Positions 1-11,281 of a DNA stretch of 64,000 nucleotides are shown piece after piece. A model generated the notes under the pieces. The model was not told the origin of the DNA, did no database searches, and saw only the letters and a program-made list of their open reading frames with translations. How positions within the stretch are numbered: position 1 is the stretch's first letter; each line of letters begins with the position of its first letter. The position numbers were made by a program, and so were the translations under genes. Origin of the DNA: Madurella fahalii. Taxonomy: Eukaryota; Ascomycota; Sordariomycetes; Sordariales. The DNA lies in the NCBI GenBank assembly GCA_029876055.1, contig CM056875.1, forward strand, positions 5,357,001-5,421,000, written 5' to 3'.

Positions 1-1116
1 CGTAGTAAGGGATGCGGGAGAGGTCGATCTTGAAGATGGCACAAACGGTGAAGCTAGAGACGATCGAGGCGGCGATCTGTGTCAACATAGCAACCATAAG
101 GCCAAGCCTCGACTTGACGATGTGCATTTTGGACAACCAGCGCAACAGGTAGAAGAGGGAAAGCGAGTAGGCAAAGGTTAGAAGCACCCAGTCAGACCAC
201 GACATTGGGCGGAACTGGAACTCGTAGAGCTGGCTCGAACTGATTTTGCCATCAGGCGGGATGATGTGCCATTTCCCATGGTGCTGCGAAGCGAGTGCTT
301 CAGCTTTCCTCGTCCACTGCCTGCCGACGGGTGAATCGCGCAGGTGGATCAGAGTGATGACGAGCGCGTCCGCGGCGATTAGCCGCCGCTCTTCAAAACG
401 CTTTCCGCTGAAGACGATAGAGTGGCGTAAGGTGACATTGACAGAGGTGGACTGCGTCTTCCTGGCATTGACAGTAGACACAATGTCCTGATCGGCGGCG
501 ATGTTCTCGGCTGAGCCGGACCAGTACTGGAGCGGCGAGTGGAAGAACCAGGACTGGTTGGTCAAGCCGTTGATGATGTGGAACGAATCTCGCTGCTGGC
601 GGTCAAGGTCAGTAACAGTTGGGTCGGGCTGAGCTGAACCATGTGCCGGTTGGCGTGGGTTGAAGTCGGTGGTCGGCCCGAGAAGCTCGTCCTGCAGCTC
701 CAGGGCGCCCAGCAACGCATCACGCTCCAGGGCCTTCATATAACTGCCGTGGACCCAGATGGAACGCATTATGACGTCCGGTTCGATGCCAGCTCGCTCG
801 CCCAGGGGCTGGGCGTCGGTCCAGACATGGTGGGGAAGATTGGAGGCACCGCTCGTAATGTTAGTCGCGTCGGTGGTGTAGAGAATCGGGAATAGGTAGA
901 GGGAAATGAAGACGACCGCCCCGGATAGGGGCAACACGGTCTTGACGTGGCGAGCAGCCCAAGTCCCGTAGCGCGTAAAGGCCGTTCGCAGAGGATGGGT
1001 AGGAGCGAGCACAGGAGTCTCGGTCGTCCTGCAACAAGTCAACATGGCGGTTGCGAACGGGGCAACGCACGCGAGGGAAAGTACCCTCTCAGCGGATACA
1101 GGAGATACCACAGCAT
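1..1116 (-). CDS. scp1: SREBP cleavage-activating protein (SCAP/Scp1), N-terminal part, runs off left edge
   Basis: SCAP is the ER sterol sensor that binds SREBP and controls its processing. Exon 1 (1116-1085) encodes MLWYLLYPLRG; a 56-bp GT-AG intron (1084-1029) follows, then one open exon from 1028 to the window edge, giving about 353 residues. After the first hydrophobic segment (VLPLSGAVVFISLYLFPILY) comes a long lumenal loop with N-x-S/T sites (NITS, NQS). A second membrane stretch (WVLLTFAYSLSLFYLL) begins the sterol-sensing domain and is followed by LGLMVAMLTQIAASIVSSF. The order of an N-terminal TM, large lumenal loop and SSD fits fungal SCAP. The C-terminal WD40 part would lie outside the window. 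The start was chosen because it gives a clean splice into the conserved frame. Identification is from remembered homologues; the exon shows no stop or frameshift. Confidence 0.85.
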
Positions 1117-1284
1117 AATAGCCAGGGAGCGTATAGAGTCCCCATGAATGTGGCGGCGGCGTCAACCGGGGCAGTTGGTCCGGCGGTGCACCCCAGACCT
1201 TGCCCAAGGAAGAACCAGCGGGCAGACGCGTCTGACAGGGCAACCGGAGGTGGATCGCGCAGGCCGGAGATCGGGAGACCGAGG

Positions 1285-1321
1285 CGGGGGGAGGGAGGGA
1301 GGGAAGAAGGGAGGGAGGGGG
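1285..1321 (+). repeat. G-rich tract with G-quadruplex pattern
   Basis: Several runs of three or more G separated by one to five bases (GGGGGGAGGGAGGGAGGG and continuing). It lies about 170-205 bp upstream of the SCAP start codon, on the strand opposite to that gene. Confidence 0.6.
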
Positions 1322-1503
1322 AGCCGCCTGCGAAAGGAGGGGCCTTGGTTTTATGAGCTGTGATGCATCCTTTTTAGTGTAGATAAGTGGTCATCAAACA
1401 GCTGGTGGATGGCCTCCCCGACAGCGTGGTTTACTGGCGGCGAAGCGGGCAAGACAGAGACCCGAAGATCCCGTGTTCGGCAGCTACACGTGATATTGGA
1501 CGG

Positions 1504-1566
1504 GTGATGGCGATGGCGATGATGACGATGATGATGTGACGATGGCAATGATGGCAATGATGGCGA
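1504..1566 (+). repeat. Imperfect GATGGC/GATGAT microsatellite
   Basis: A degenerate trinucleotide/hexanucleotide array of GATGGC, GATGAT and AATGAT units in non-coding DNA. It creates the spurious Met-Ala-Met open frames seen here. Confidence 0.7.
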
Positions 1567-2568
1567 TAGCGCCAGGAAACTTCAATCCCAAGGGCGACAG
1601 GAAGATGGGACAGCGGAATTCCGGTATGCAGCGGAGGGCAATTTCCAAGGTCGCGCAAAGAGGGCGATTCGGCCCGGCCAAATCGACAAGTGTCGTAGTG
1701 CACTTCCTGGGCTGGCGCTGGAGAGCTTGTGAACAGGGTGCGACTTCCAAGTTTCTCGCAGGTGGTCTTCGACCGGTGTCCATCCGGGGAGTGGGGCCTG
1801 CACTGATGCACTATCGTCTGCAATGGGAATTCCCAAAATCCGATTCGGACAACACACCCCAGTCTCAGCCGCTTGAGGCCATGGCCGTTGCTTGGCGAAT
1901 CAAGGGATGGGCGTCACCGTGTCCACAGACGCGAGTGGACGGCGACCGCACTGTGTCGGCTAGTCCTGGGGCACTGTTTCGATGTCGGCGGGCGGGGATT
2001 GCCGTGGACCAGGTGGATAAAACGTCAAGGGGGGGCCCTCGGACGGTGCCTTGTTTTCAACATTTCCAAGCACGGGCGATGCCCGACACGAGCTTTATTA
2101 GTGCAAGGCGCACAGAAGCCTGTCGTGCGGTGTAGCGCGGATAACAAGGGGCCGGGTTATCCAAAGGCGAGTGACGATTCAAACAGCAACAGACCGACCC
2201 ACAACCGGCGATCGGAGGATCCAAATCGGCAACATCGACCGCGCCCTAGTGCAGGTGCATAAGCGCTAGTGCCCATGCCTAACAACTGCTTAAAACGACC
2301 GACAAGAGTGTATCCTCGGCAAAGCGGACGGTGGGTTTCAGGCGAGGGCTTGTCATGCCGGTGTTTCACAGTTAGGGTACTCCAGAAAGCCGTCAAACAC
2401 TGCCAAACATGACTTTATCGTTCGCGTCCGCAGACCTAGATAGTAGAGGCCAAGTCACTTGGTGGCGCTTGAGCCAACACCATGGAACCACCGATCAGCG
2501 CCGTCCCTGGGCGTTCGCTGCCGAGATACGAGCATCGACCGGCACTTCCTGGTTGAGATAGACGAGGC

Positions 2569-2623
2569 TTTTTTTTTTTTTTTTCTTGTGGATTGGTGGG
2601 GAGGGGGAAGGTGGGGGGAGGGA
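2569..2623 (+). repeat. T16 homopolymer followed by a G-rich tract
   Basis: T16 at 2569-2584, then GGGG-AGGGGG-GGGGGG-AGGG runs at 2597-2623. This low-complexity patch lies about 300 bp upstream of the JMJD7 start. Confidence 0.65.
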
Positions 2624-2926
2624 GAGAGACCTCCAAGTTGGCAAAGTTAAGATCAAAGTCGGACCAGAAGTGCTAAAGTAGAGGAGTGAATATAGATGCA
2701 CAGAATGCAAGTCATTGTCCTCGACATCACGGTCAAGCCACGTATAGTGTGTTGGTGCCTGACGCTTGGTCCGTGAATGACGCGAGTGATAGCTACGCAA
2801 GTACCGGAGCTCCACGACAGCTTGTGACTTTGTGGTCCGTGTTTCCATCCATCTGCCCGCCCCCTGGAAACCAGCGAAACACGCACAGTTACATGACGGG
2901 CGCCAATGAAACCATCTCATCATATC

Positions 2927-4463
2927 ATGATGGACGAGCCCCGATTCCAAGATCCGATTGTCGAGCTCATCACCAACTACAATGAACTCAACAATTCCGT
3001 CATTGAGGAGCTCAACGAAGAACCAAGCCCGCTTGAATTTATGAGATTCGTTGCGAGGAACACACCGTTTGTCGTGCGAGGCGCAGCAGCCAATTGGCAG
3101 GCAACACGGACATGGAACGTTGAGTTTCTGAAAGACGTTCTGCGAGACGAACCTGTCAACATCGCTGTCACACCAGCAGGGTACGTCAGTGGTCTCCATT
3201 AATCGCCTTGCAACTTCATCTGGGTGCACACTGACCTCCTCCTCCCCCTTTCCCCCCAAATGGAAACAGCAACGCCGACTCCCCCACCCCTCTCACCAAA
3301 CCCGGTCTCGGTAACATCGACGACGACACCACCACTACCACCACTACCACCACTACCACCACTACCACCACTACCACCACTACCACCACTACCACCACTA
3401 CCACCACTACCACCACTACCACCACTACCACCGCCGCCGCTACCACCACTACCACCACCGCTACCACCAACACCACCACCGTTACCACCAACCTAGTCTT
3501 TGCCAAACCCCACGAAGAAGACCAACCCTTTACCGCATTTCTCGACTACCTCATCACCCAAGAGCAAGCCCAGGAAGGAGGAGAATCTCAGGGAGAAGTC
3601 CGCTACGCCCAAACCCAAAACGACAACCTCCGCCACGAGTACCGGCCGCTCTTCGCGCACGTCCAGCGCACCGTGCCCTTCGCCCGCATCGCCCTGGCCC
3701 GCGACCCGGACGCCATCAACCTATGGTACGTCAACGCCGAGCTGTTTCCCACCCTTCACGACCGTTTCGGGAGCCAGGCGACAAAGAAATGCCTCCCCGA
3801 GACCACCCGAAAGGGGAAATACACAGAGCTGACATTGTTGGGCAAGGATCGGCAACTCGCGCTCCGTCACGGCGCTCCACAAGGACAACTATGAGAACAT
3901 CTATGTCCAGGTCGCGGGCCAGAAGCATTTCGTCCTGCTCCCGCCTGTCTGCCACCCGTGCGTGAACGAGACGCTGCTGAAGGCTGCGCATTACGAGCGG
4001 CGGTCGGCAGGGGATGGGGATGGGGTCCCGGGAGGGTTGGAGCTGGTTGTCGAGGAGGATGCAGCGGCGGTGCCTTTTGCCATTTGGGACCCGGACCAGC
4101 CCGGCAAAAACGAGACGCGGTACTCGAAGCTGGCGGAGCCGATGAGGGTGACGCTTAACGCGGGGGATATGTTGTATTTGCCTTGCATGTGGTGGGTTAT
4201 GATATTGCTCCTTCGCCAGAAATGTAGCAGGCCGATTTGACAAGCCCGGCCGGCAGGTACCACAAGGTTTCCCAGTCTTGCTCACCGGAGGGGGTATGCA
4301 TTGCTGTCAATTACTGGTAAGTCGTATTCCCCCCAACACCTCAGTTTAGAAACCTCTCGCTGAATAGCACCCACTCTACTTGCCAAGGTATGACATGGAC
4401 TTTAGCGGACCGCTCTACCCGTTGAGCACATTCGTAAGGTCAGTATCGAACAAAGGAAAATAG
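2927..4463 (+). CDS. JMJD7-like JmjC-domain Fe(II)/2-oxoglutarate hydroxylase with poly-Thr insertion
   Basis: Five exons join in phase: 2927-3180, 3270-3725, 3847-4191, 4257-4316 and 4388-4463, giving 396 aa. Human JMJD7 is a JmjC lysyl hydroxylase of the GTPases DRG1/DRG2; the same role here is inference. Visible family features are the N-terminal TPFVVRGAA and VTPAGNADS segments, the HxD iron ligands (H248-K-D250, in SVTALHKDNYENIYVQV), QKHFVLLPP, the distal His354 in MWYHKVSQS, and the closing AVNYWYDM. Between VTPAGNADS and LVFAKPHEED lies a Thr tract of 35 consecutive residues (about 105-139) encoded by an ACCACCACT repeat, then a T/A-rich tail. Alternative starts are the ATGs at 2906 and 2930. 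The 3' end converges with SPB1, 114 bp away. The exon structure is well supported by motif continuity. Confidence 0.85.
3328..3495 (+). repeat. ACCACCACT minisatellite encoding poly-Thr
   Basis: A 9-bp unit is repeated in frame inside exon 2 of the JMJD7-like gene. Positions 3328-3432 give 35 uninterrupted Thr codons; a degenerate Thr/Ala/Asn/Val tail follows to 3495. Because the unit is a multiple of three, length changes keep the frame. Confidence 0.9.
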
Positions 4464-4577
4464 CGGCACAGAAGCAGCGGCTTGCATATCTTATGCCCCT
4501 TCACTTTCAATACTCCAAGTCTCGAAGATTGGAGTAGGCATCTCGGTCGTACAGCCTCATGCAACACCTCCCCCGGT

Positions 4578-7397
4578 CTACTTCCGCTTGGCAATCCTCT
4601 TCAATGCCCGCATTTCCTTCTTCATCCGCGGGTCCACCATCTTATATCTGCCCTTGACTCCCTTCGGCCTGCCCGAGATACCACGGTTCAAGCCTGCCGC
4701 CTTGACAACCTTAACGGGTTGTCTCCTCTTCTTCCGCGCGGCCGCAGAGAGCAGCTTGGCGATGCTACTGGCCTTCTCCTTTTCCGACATGCCCTATAGC
4801 AGCACCAGTCAGTATGTAAGAACTATATGTGCGTGTACTGAACTTGGCGTAACAAACCTCATCGCCAGCCAATAGATCGGCCTTTTTCTTGAGCTTCTCA
4901 AGCCGCTGCGCCTGTTTGAGCTTCTTCCTCGCCCGTGCTTCGGCAACCTTCTTGATAGGTCTGGCGTTGTAAGCTCGCAATTTCTCCTTGATGGCTGCGG
5001 CTGCCTCCTTGCTGATGGGCTTGTGCGGCTTGTCGTGCTTGCTCTCGTCATCCAGGAACCAGTCGGGCAGGCCATCCCGGTCCTTGAGGGCATACTTGTT
5101 GTACCCTTCGTCAATAATGTCGTGAACCGTCTTTTCGCCGCGGGCCAGCTGGTGAGCTAGTGTCATAGCTTCGGCCGTGATGATATCAATGTCTGGATCT
5201 GTTAGCTAGGCGCATAACTGGCACAGAATATTAGTTCAAACTTACCAGGCCGGCCATCCTTCTTCTTCTTCTCCGTCTCCTCCCAGTCGTCGTCCTCATT
5301 CCGCTTGACGACCTCAAAGTCGTCGCCGCTTTCCTCATCTTTGGATACCGTCTTCTCTTTGCGTTTCTTCTTTTGCTCCTGAACTGGCGGCAGCTCATCC
5401 TCTGACCCCTCGGCACTGAACTCCGCCCCTTCTTCTCCCTCCTCGTCCTCGTCCTCGTCTTTGTCCGCGGTCTCTTCTTCATCTTCCTCCTCTTCAGGGA
5501 CGTCCAGCAGCCCTGGAATACTCTGAAAGATGTCTTGATTAAAGAAACCCCTGGCCCGCTTGGAGAGCCCGTTGGCGCCCTGTGGCGCGTTGTCCAGATC
5601 TCGGATAAGTGGCTTGCCAGTATCCCCCCGCTCTTCCGCGTCTGAGTCTTCGTCGCTATCTTCATCGAGCTCCTCATCATCGTCACTATCCCCCTTCTCG
5701 CTAGCCGAAACACCTTCCCACTCCTCGTCGTCGTGCTCCTTCCTGGCCTTCTTGGCCCGGTATTTCGCGTCGGCTTCCGCCTTTCTCTCTCTGTACTGGT
5801 CGTACATACTGTCTAGCTCCCGTTCCAGCCGATCCCCTTCCTCGTCAGTCTCATCGTCCGTCTCGCCCGATGAGCCGATTCCGGAGTCGCGGTCTTTCCT
5901 CGCTTCGGCCTCGGTGAGCATAGCCATTTTGCCCTTTGCTATCCTGCGCAGCGCCTCTGTCTGGTCGATCGACTTGAGGCGGAACATTGATTCCGCCCCC
6001 TTAGGGCCCTCCTGCTCCATACCGATGTCCATGGGCGCAGTCATGTTCATCTGCATGCGCACAATTTCTTTTTGCTTCTTCTCGTTCTCCTTCCGCCTCT
6101 CCTTCTTTTTCTTGGCTGATTCCTTGTCCTTGATTTTCTGCAGCTCTTCCTGGATCCTGAGTTCCTCGTCCATATTCTCCACCTCGGCCACCTCCTCTGC
6201 TAGCGGCGTCTTTGTCGTCTTCTTTGTGGGAAAGCCAAAGATCTCACGAACTTTTAGGCGCCATTTAAGGAGCAATTTAAATTCTTTTCTTCCGAGGACC
6301 TTCAGGTCAGCGCAGCAGGCGCGGATCTCCTCCGTCGTCTCGGGCAACCTGTCGAGAGCAGCCAGCGCCACGTCGCCATTCTTGGCTTGCTCGAACGTGA
6401 GCTTGTTGTACTGGCCGAGGATGGCAATCGGGTCCGTCGTCTGGATGAACTCGCTGGCCGAGATCTCTTTAAACTGCGTGTCTGCGATGCCGAGGGTCAG
6501 TACAGCCGTCCAAGGGCGACCATCAAACGCTACGTACAGTCTCCTTCCTCGTAACCTTCTCTCTTCCGTTTCTTCACCTCCGGGTTGTACACCTTGACCT
6601 CGTTGTTGGGGGCCGGGTCTGCCAGATCTTCGAAGACGGAGCGGGGGTCGAGCAAGCGCGGGTCGATGCGCTTCGGGGCCTTGAAGCCCCGGCATACGAC
6701 GAATATCTCGGCCGAGACGTTTCGAGAGGAAGGGGGCTTCGTGGCGTCGACTTTTGTAAATAGCTGGTTAAGGACCCAGAGCAGCGAATTGTAGTCTTTC
6801 GATCTGAAGACTTTGGTCTGCGCAAGACTGCATGTCAATGGTGCTCAGGCCTTACTTCTCCGAGTGACATACCACAAAAGTCCCTCCTTCGATCAGGAAC
6901 TCGGTGGCAAGCTTTAGTGAATGAAGCGCCAGCTCGGCCTGATTGTACGAATCTTGCACCCACGCTGTGCCGACATTGGGGGCGCCGTCGTGGAGCACGC
7001 AGTCGGCCTTCCACGTCTTCAGATGGCCTCGGATCGTCGCCCGGCACTTCTCGGTCGTGATATCGCTCTGGAAGGTGATGACCTTGGGAATGGGCTTGAT
7101 AGGTGCGAGATCGACGCCAATGATGAGGCTATTCTGGGGCATCGTCTCGGCGCACACTTGACACCATGACTGAATTTTGTCAGCTCTTCAATACGAAGTA
7201 GTCACCGCCGCTCTCTCTCGGAGACGTACTCCAGGGGCCGCGCAAAGATCGAGCACGACCTTGCTCTTCTCGAGGAAGCCATATTTCTTGTTGAGCTGGA
7301 TCAATTTGAAAGCGGCACGAGCCCGGTATCCCTTCTCTTTGGCGAGCTTGTACCACTTGTCCAGGCGGCCCTTGCCGTGCTTCTTCTGGATCGCCAT
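4578..7397 (-). CDS. SPB1: 27S pre-rRNA 2'-O-methyltransferase Spb1 (FtsJ family)
   Basis: Spb1 is the nucleolar methyltransferase that modifies the A-loop guanosine of 27S pre-rRNA (G2922 in yeast) during 60S assembly. Six exons join in phase: 7397-7230, 7169-6873, 6817-6538, 6481-5246, 5192-4858 and 4793-4578, giving 843 aa, close to the yeast length. The N-terminal FtsJ domain shows KGYRARAAFKLIQLN, the SAM motif VLDLCAAPGSWCQV, SDITT, LHDGAPNVG and GGTFVTKVFRSKDY. The junction YEEGDYTQFKEISASEF is restored exactly by splicing. The middle and C-terminal parts are acidic and Lys-rich with coiled-coil character. The tail has RPDIDIITAEAMTLA, GMSEKEKASSIAKLL and basic GRPKGVKGRYKMVDPRMKK, as in the Spb1 C-terminal domain. 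It is divergently transcribed from the Cdt2-like gene. Confidence 0.95.
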
Positions 7398-7986
7398 GGT
7401 CCCGCCTCTCTTGCCGCAAGCGATCCGACTCCCTGCGAGGTGCCGACTTTTGGTCCTGGTGCCGGTGGCCTGGACTCCGTGGATCGAGGCGCCTGCCCGT
7501 TGCACACGAATTTTTCTGGAGATAGTTGCTGATAAGCGATAAGCCGGAATTGTGAAGGGTGTTCCAGCTCAGAGTGGGGTGTCCTCCAACCGCCACACCG
7601 ACAAGGGCCTGCTCAGCGTGCGGGGCCCAGCCCAATGCAACGCTCTTTGGCGCGATTAGAGGCGCTGATTGGCCTGCACGTCGATTGGGGCCCCAGCGCT
7701 TTCACCTCATAGGCTGATCCAGGCTCAAAACCACTCAAATCCCATCCTCGTCGGCGCGTCATTGCAGCGCGGACCGCGTCTTGCAGTTCCCTGGCGTATC
7801 CGTACATAGGAGCGGCGGCGGGCACGCTGCAACCCGCAGTGCATCAACCCCCCCGCTGTGCTGTCTTTTCTCTGTCAGACCACTCTGCTCCGGATCATGG
7901 TCAGTGCCTGCAACTTGTAGAAGAGCATTGTCAAGGAGAGGGCCTCGTCGACTCGTCTCGACTCTCATCTTACCCATTCCCGGTCA
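7398..7986. other. Divergent promoter region between SPB1 and the Cdt2-like gene
   Basis: 589 bp with no supportable coding sequence or repeat; it presumably holds both promoters. Confidence 0.6.
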
Positions 7987-10444
7987 ATGGCCGAGGCAGA
8001 CCACTTCAAGCATCCATTGGCCATGACGGAAAAGACGCCCTCCTCCGGGGCTAAGAGCTCTGCCACCTTGATCGACAACCTGCTCGCGTCGCCCCCCAGG
8101 CTGCCACCCAGCCGGAGCAAGGAGCGGAGGAACCCCTCGATTACACCTAGAAAGTTTCAGAGGTTCTTCACGCCCCGGTCCCGAGTCTCGTCGAAGCCAA
8201 GTGCTGTCCGAAAGGCCCTCCGCGACCTGACGGCCCCGGCCCTCAATCGCTGCCAGACGCCGTCAAGCCCGCTGAAACCCATCTCGGAGGAACAGAGCCC
8301 TAGTGCTTTGCCCCGTCTTCAAGATGCCCACCGAGGGAAACGACGCAAGATCCACCACACTCCTGAGAAGCAGAGATGCCATCTGCCCTCGCCCGTGAAC
8401 TCGTCGCCGGCTCTGCTCCCGACCCCCGACCTGAGACCGGGCTTGCGGAGCCCAATTCAATCTATGGGGTCTCGAAAAGCGCTGCAAGACGAACTCGACG
8501 CTCATGATGGGCTATCGGAGGACGAAGATGAGGAGCCAGAGGCTGCACCGTCATTCAAGAGGCCTGTGCCGCTTCATCGTCGGGGATTGGCAGCTCAACT
8601 GGTTCAGAGGATGACAGGCGGTATGCGTTACGCCAGCGACCGCGCTCTGGAGTGCCCGGTTTCCGGTAGGCAGATTCCAACGGTCTTCGTTTCTGTCGGG
8701 TGGCGTCTCACTAATCCGATGCTAGACTGGAGGACCGAGACTGCAGACTTCTACAGTAGACCCGAAGATGTTCACTTTTCATCTGGCCACGACGGAGCCC
8801 CTCGTGCCATTCCCTTCTGTACAGCTACCTGTAATAGTAAGTAGAGCATCCAGGGACGGTTACGTCAATGCGGCTGTTTTACTAACTCACCCCAGAAAAC
8901 AGCCTCGTTGCCGTCGGCGACGAGGAGGGATATGTACGGCTACTCGATTCCAATAAGGACTTCTCCAAAATCCACCTGTCATTCCAGGCCCATGGCAACG
9001 CCATCATTGATCTGGATTTCTCCGAGGACGACTACTTGTTGGCCACGGCATCGGGAGACCAGACAGGCAGAGTGATCGACGTGATGACACAAAAACCCAT
9101 TTCCGTTCTCGGCCACCATACAGCGTCACTAAAGCAGGTCCGTTTTCAACCGGGCCGCGGCTCCGGCTGCGTCCTCGCAACCTCCGGCCGGGACGGCAGT
9201 GTGCAAATTTGGGACCTACGGTGCCGCGGTGGGCCAGTCCAAGACGTAGCCATCGCTTCCGAAGCAGGTCTACACCACCGCCTACCCAAGCCCATAACCC
9301 CGGGCTGCGTGGTTAACAGCATCTACGACGCACATGCTCGAAGCCTACGGCAGACTAAAGGCCAGCTGGCTACATCCACTTCTAGCGACGTTGCCCGCCT
9401 GGGCGAAGTCCCAGGTCGCATCGGTGAAGTTTCGGTAACCGCCATCCAATTCCTCCCCCCGGACGGGAGCACCTCCTCCTGACCGCCTGCGAGGCGGACG
9501 CGAGCATAAAACTATGGGACATCCGTGCAGTCCACACAAGCCGACACCACAAAGCCAGCACACCTGTGTCCTTCACCGCGCCACCAGCAAGCCACGTCGC
9601 CTTCCGGCCCTTTGGCATCTGCTCCATGACCCTCGGCAGCGACGGAGCGCGCCTCTACGCCCTCTGCAAAGACAACACCATCTACGCCTACAGCACGGCC
9701 CACCTCGTGCTTGGCCACGCGTCGGAGCTAACCCCGGCCCGCCCCGGCGCCGACCCCCCGCGGAGGCGACACCACCCCCACGGCACCGCACACGAAGGCC
9801 TCGGTCCCCTGTACGGCTTCCGCCACCCCCTCTTCCATGCCACCTCCTTTTACGTCAAGGCCAGCGTCCGCCCGGCCGCCGACGGCCGCTCGGAATTGCT
9901 CGCCGTGGGGAGCAGTGACGGGTGTGCCGTCCTGTTCCCCACCGACGAGCGCTACCTCAGGGACTCTTTCTGGCGACAGCAGCAGCAGCAACAGCACCAT
10001 CACCACCAACAGCAACAGCAACAGCAACACGAACACGAACAAGCACAAGAAACATATCACGTCGGCAACCCCACCGATATCGCAGGGCCCCCAACAGTAA
10101 CCGGCTCCCGGCCAGGGCTGCGGTCTGCCACCGCCGCGCTGGCGCGCTCCAACAGCATCGGCAGCGCGGGCATCTTCGCGCGGCAGGCCGATCTCCCGAG
10201 CATACCTGCCGTGCGTCGGGGCACGCCGTTGGTGCGGGGCCACGGGAAGGAGGTCGGCGCGGTGGCGTGGACGAGCGAAGGGAAGCTGGTCACGGTGGGA
10301 GATGACTACCTCGTGAGGTGCTGGAGCGAGGACAGGGAGGCGGCCAAGGATCTGAGGCTAGGCGGGGAAGCGGAAGGGAGGAGGTGGGGCTGTGGGTGGG
10401 CTGATGTTGGCGATAAGTGGGATGGGGATAAGGACGACTGGTGA
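7987..10444 (+). CDS. CDT2: Cdt2-like WD40 substrate receptor of CRL4 ubiquitin ligase, with apparent frameshift
   Basis: Cdt2 recruits PCNA-bound substrates (Cdt1, Spd1-type inhibitors) to CRL4. Exon 1 is 7987-8836 and exon 2 starts at 8896 after a 59-bp intron with a CTAAC branch site. A disordered, Ser/Pro-rich N-terminus with RKFQRFFTPRSR (from residue 55) precedes WD40 blades: LVAVGDEEGYVRLLD, LLATASGDQTGRVIDV, VLATSGRDGSVQIWDLR, LLLTACEADASIKLWDIR and LVTVGDDYLVRCWSED. The frame shifts at the C6 run 9455-9460: without it translation stops at 9482, but one extra C restores VTAIQFLPPGREHLLLTAC, a perfect blade. An inter-blade insert is rich in Gln/His (9977-10055). The second ATG (8023) could also start. 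The WD40 family is certain; Cdt2 assignment is by the N-terminal motif and architecture. Confidence 0.7.
9977..10055 (+). repeat. CAG/CAC/CAA repeat encoding Gln/His tract
   Basis: An in-frame imperfect glutamine/histidine-coding repeat inside the Cdt2-like gene, inserted between two WD40 blades; such tracts usually form surface loops. Confidence 0.8.
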
Positions 10445-11281
10445 GCACTGCCCTAGAGAGTTTGCTACGGGTGAAGTGGTATTTTGTTTTGGGCTGTAGG
10501 GTCCCAGGAAGCGTGGATGAAGGTGCCTAGGTAGGTTGATGGGATACACACATGCTGTTGGGTTAGGTTCTGTTTACTTATCGGCCGGCGGCATTGCATA
10601 CCCGGTGGGAATAGGAGTTAGCGCCGGCGTTGGGCATGGTTTCTGTTGGAATATAATGGATAGCATCGCATTCTGTTGCCTTAGTTATAGGGGCGTGGGA
10701 AAGTGCTACCACCGCATATGCAAGTGGCTTGTTTGATCCTGTCATCTAGAACCAAGAGCCCAATACAACGAATCTTAACAACGAAACGCCCCGGTACCTC
10801 CTCCAGCTGTCAGACCGCTATTGGCACGCGGGGGATTACCTCACATGAAGATCTCGGCTGTTGCTAGCGCCTCAGGTATGGTAGTCGGCGACGCCGAAGT
10901 GGGAACCCTCCACACGGGGATGAGTATGCATGAGATGCTACGGCTGCCATGTCTTTGCGATCAACTCGGACGATTCCGATTAGTTCGTCTTTATCACGAG
11001 CTCGCAACAGCAGCTCAGTTTCAGCGCGCTCTCAAAGCTGTCTAAAAAGCAAAAGGTGAGGTTGCTCCTCCAAACATACAAAAATAGACGCCATGCCCAG
11101 CTGTGAGAGAAAGTATGATGCAAAATCCATCCGAGACCAAGAAGGGCACAGGTATACTCATCCTGCCTGACCCATCGTAGCTTCACTGCATGCCTTGATG
11201 CTCCCGTTTATATGCTAAAACCCGACCCATGCAGTTGTCGTTCAAGGCTACCCCTCATCTTGTTACATCGGACAGAAGAGG
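10445..11281. other. Intergenic region between convergent Cdt2-like and transporter genes
   Basis: 837 bp of presumed 3' flanks. No coding segment, RNA gene or repeat can be supported. Confidence 0.55.

Larger units (their letters stand above)
1117..2926. other. Intergenic region upstream of SCAP and JMJD7 (divergent promoters)
   Basis: There is no supportable gene; the open frames here lack recognisable motifs. The region holds a G-rich run (1285-1321), a GATGGC/GATGAT microsatellite (about 1504-1566), a T16 homopolymer (2569-2584) and a second G-rich run (2597-2623). It must contain the promoters of both flanking genes. Confidence 0.6.

Noticed and set aside
1536..2135. 199-aa open frame starting with Met-Ala repeats
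   Set aside because: Its start comes from the GATGGC microsatellite; remainder has no family resemblance.
5560..6597. 345-aa Ser-rich frame antisense to SPB1
   Set aside because: Complement of the acidic/Lys-rich SPB1 region, which yields Ser/Phe-rich noise.
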